Source of the DNA: Deltaproteobacteria bacterium
GTDB taxonomy: Bacteria > Desulfobacterota > Desulfarculia > Adiutricales > Adiutricaceae
Reading direction: 5' to 3'
Length of the DNA: 6,464 nt
Assembly: GCA_031269135.1 (NCBI GenBank)
Contig: JAISZP010000278.1
Coordinates: 1-6,464, forward strand
In this document: positions 6,249-6,464 of the stretch, piece by piece
Numbering within the stretch: the stretch's first letter is position 1
Layout of the letters: the number at the start of each line of letters is the position of its first letter
Position numbers and translations under genes: made by a program
Notes under the pieces: generated by a model
Database searches by the model: none
What the model saw: only the letters and a program-made list of their open reading frames with translations
Told to the model about the DNA's origin: nothing

Positions 6249-6313
6249 TTAAGCGGCATTGCGGCCTCTTGGATATGGACGAAAATCGGGTCAGGGATCA
6301 AGACCTGGGATAG
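6245..6313 (+). CDS. Very short ORF coupled to the priA stop (doubtful)
   Basis: The ATG at 6245 overlaps the priA stop as ATGA, the classic arrangement for translational coupling. It opens a 22-codon frame (MIKRHCGLLD start) ending TAG at 6311. The product is not recognised, and the final codons run into the 12/24-bp repeat. It could be the remnant of a truncated downstream operon gene, a minimal coupled peptide, or chance. Confidence 0.15.
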   Translation: MIKRHCGLLDMDENRVRDQDLG

Positions 6314-6391
6314 ACCTGAGATCAAGACCTTGGACCAAGACCTGGGAAGACGTGTGATCAAGCTCTGAGATGGACCAGCGATCGAAACTTG
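6296..6391. repeat. Degenerate 12/24-bp tandem repeat after priA
   Basis: The motif GATCAAGACCTGGGA recurs imperfectly at 6296, 6320, 6333, 6356 and 6380. Spacings are 24, 13, 23 and 24, and the stretch can be read as about eight diverged 12-bp units of the type GATCAAGACCTG. No open frame spans it. It starts 48 nt after the priA stop. Confidence 0.75.
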
Positions 6392-6464
6392 GCGGTCGCC
6401 GCCCCAAAAAGTCCAATTTATTTTTGAGCTTGGCGCTATTCCAGTCAGGCCGCAACAAATTCTC
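6392..6464. other. Non-coding tail with a small GC hairpin
   Basis: GGCGG at 6391-6395 pairs with CCGCC at 6399-6403 around a 3-nt loop, followed by CCAAAAA rather than a T-run, so it is not a standard plus-strand terminator. T-rich sequence follows at 6417-6425 but is too far away. I see no gene to the window edge. Confidence 0.3.

Noticed and set aside
6391..6403. GGCGG/CCGCC hairpin as the priA terminator
   Set aside because: It is followed by A residues rather than T on the plus strand, and is short.

Overview
The window is bacterial. It carries a complete gene for the replication-restart helicase PriA, a small CRISPR array, and a protein derived from a bacterial transposase. Base composition is mid-range: priA is GC-richer, while the CRISPR leader and the array trailer are AT-richer. 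Only about 60% of the window (two genes) is convincingly coding. The rest holds decayed-looking sequence, short tandem repeats and a damaged array. This low density, with one intact housekeeping gene among relics, fits a genome undergoing erosion, such as a host-associated bacterium. Nothing here fixes the phylum, so I do not name one.

Layout. 1-233 is non-coding, ending in a good ribosome binding site. 234-1553 (+) is an intact 439-codon gene that aligns by eye with ISAs1-family transposases but has lost two of the three catalytic acidic residues; its N-terminus is a four-copy 5-residue repeat. 1554-1977 has no convincing gene. 1978-2205 is a promoter plus a structured leader running into a CRISPR array at 2206-2591 (six 36-nt repeats, five spacers of 32-35 nt). 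An isolated exact half-repeat follows at 2740-2759. No cas gene is visible. 2760-3666 is probably pseudogenic: long open stretches share one reading frame but are broken by stops, and there is a 21-bp repeat. 3667-3695 is a strong-looking promoter directly before priA (3702-6248, +). Downstream of priA, 6249-6464 holds a very short coupled ORF and a degenerate 12/24-bp tandem repeat.

No shared pathway is evident between the genes. The points most worth a second look are: (1) the open, catalytically degenerate transposase-like gene; (2) spacers 1, 3 and 5 of the array, which are sequence relatives of each other, two of them with a hairpin; (3) the half-repeat beyond the array, which marks a breakpoint; (4) the priA promoter, whose spacing puts the transcription start on the GTG start codon; and (5) the recurrence of short tandem repeats, mostly with periods divisible by three, in coding and non-coding parts alike. 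All family assignments are by eye from remembered family motifs; no database search was run.
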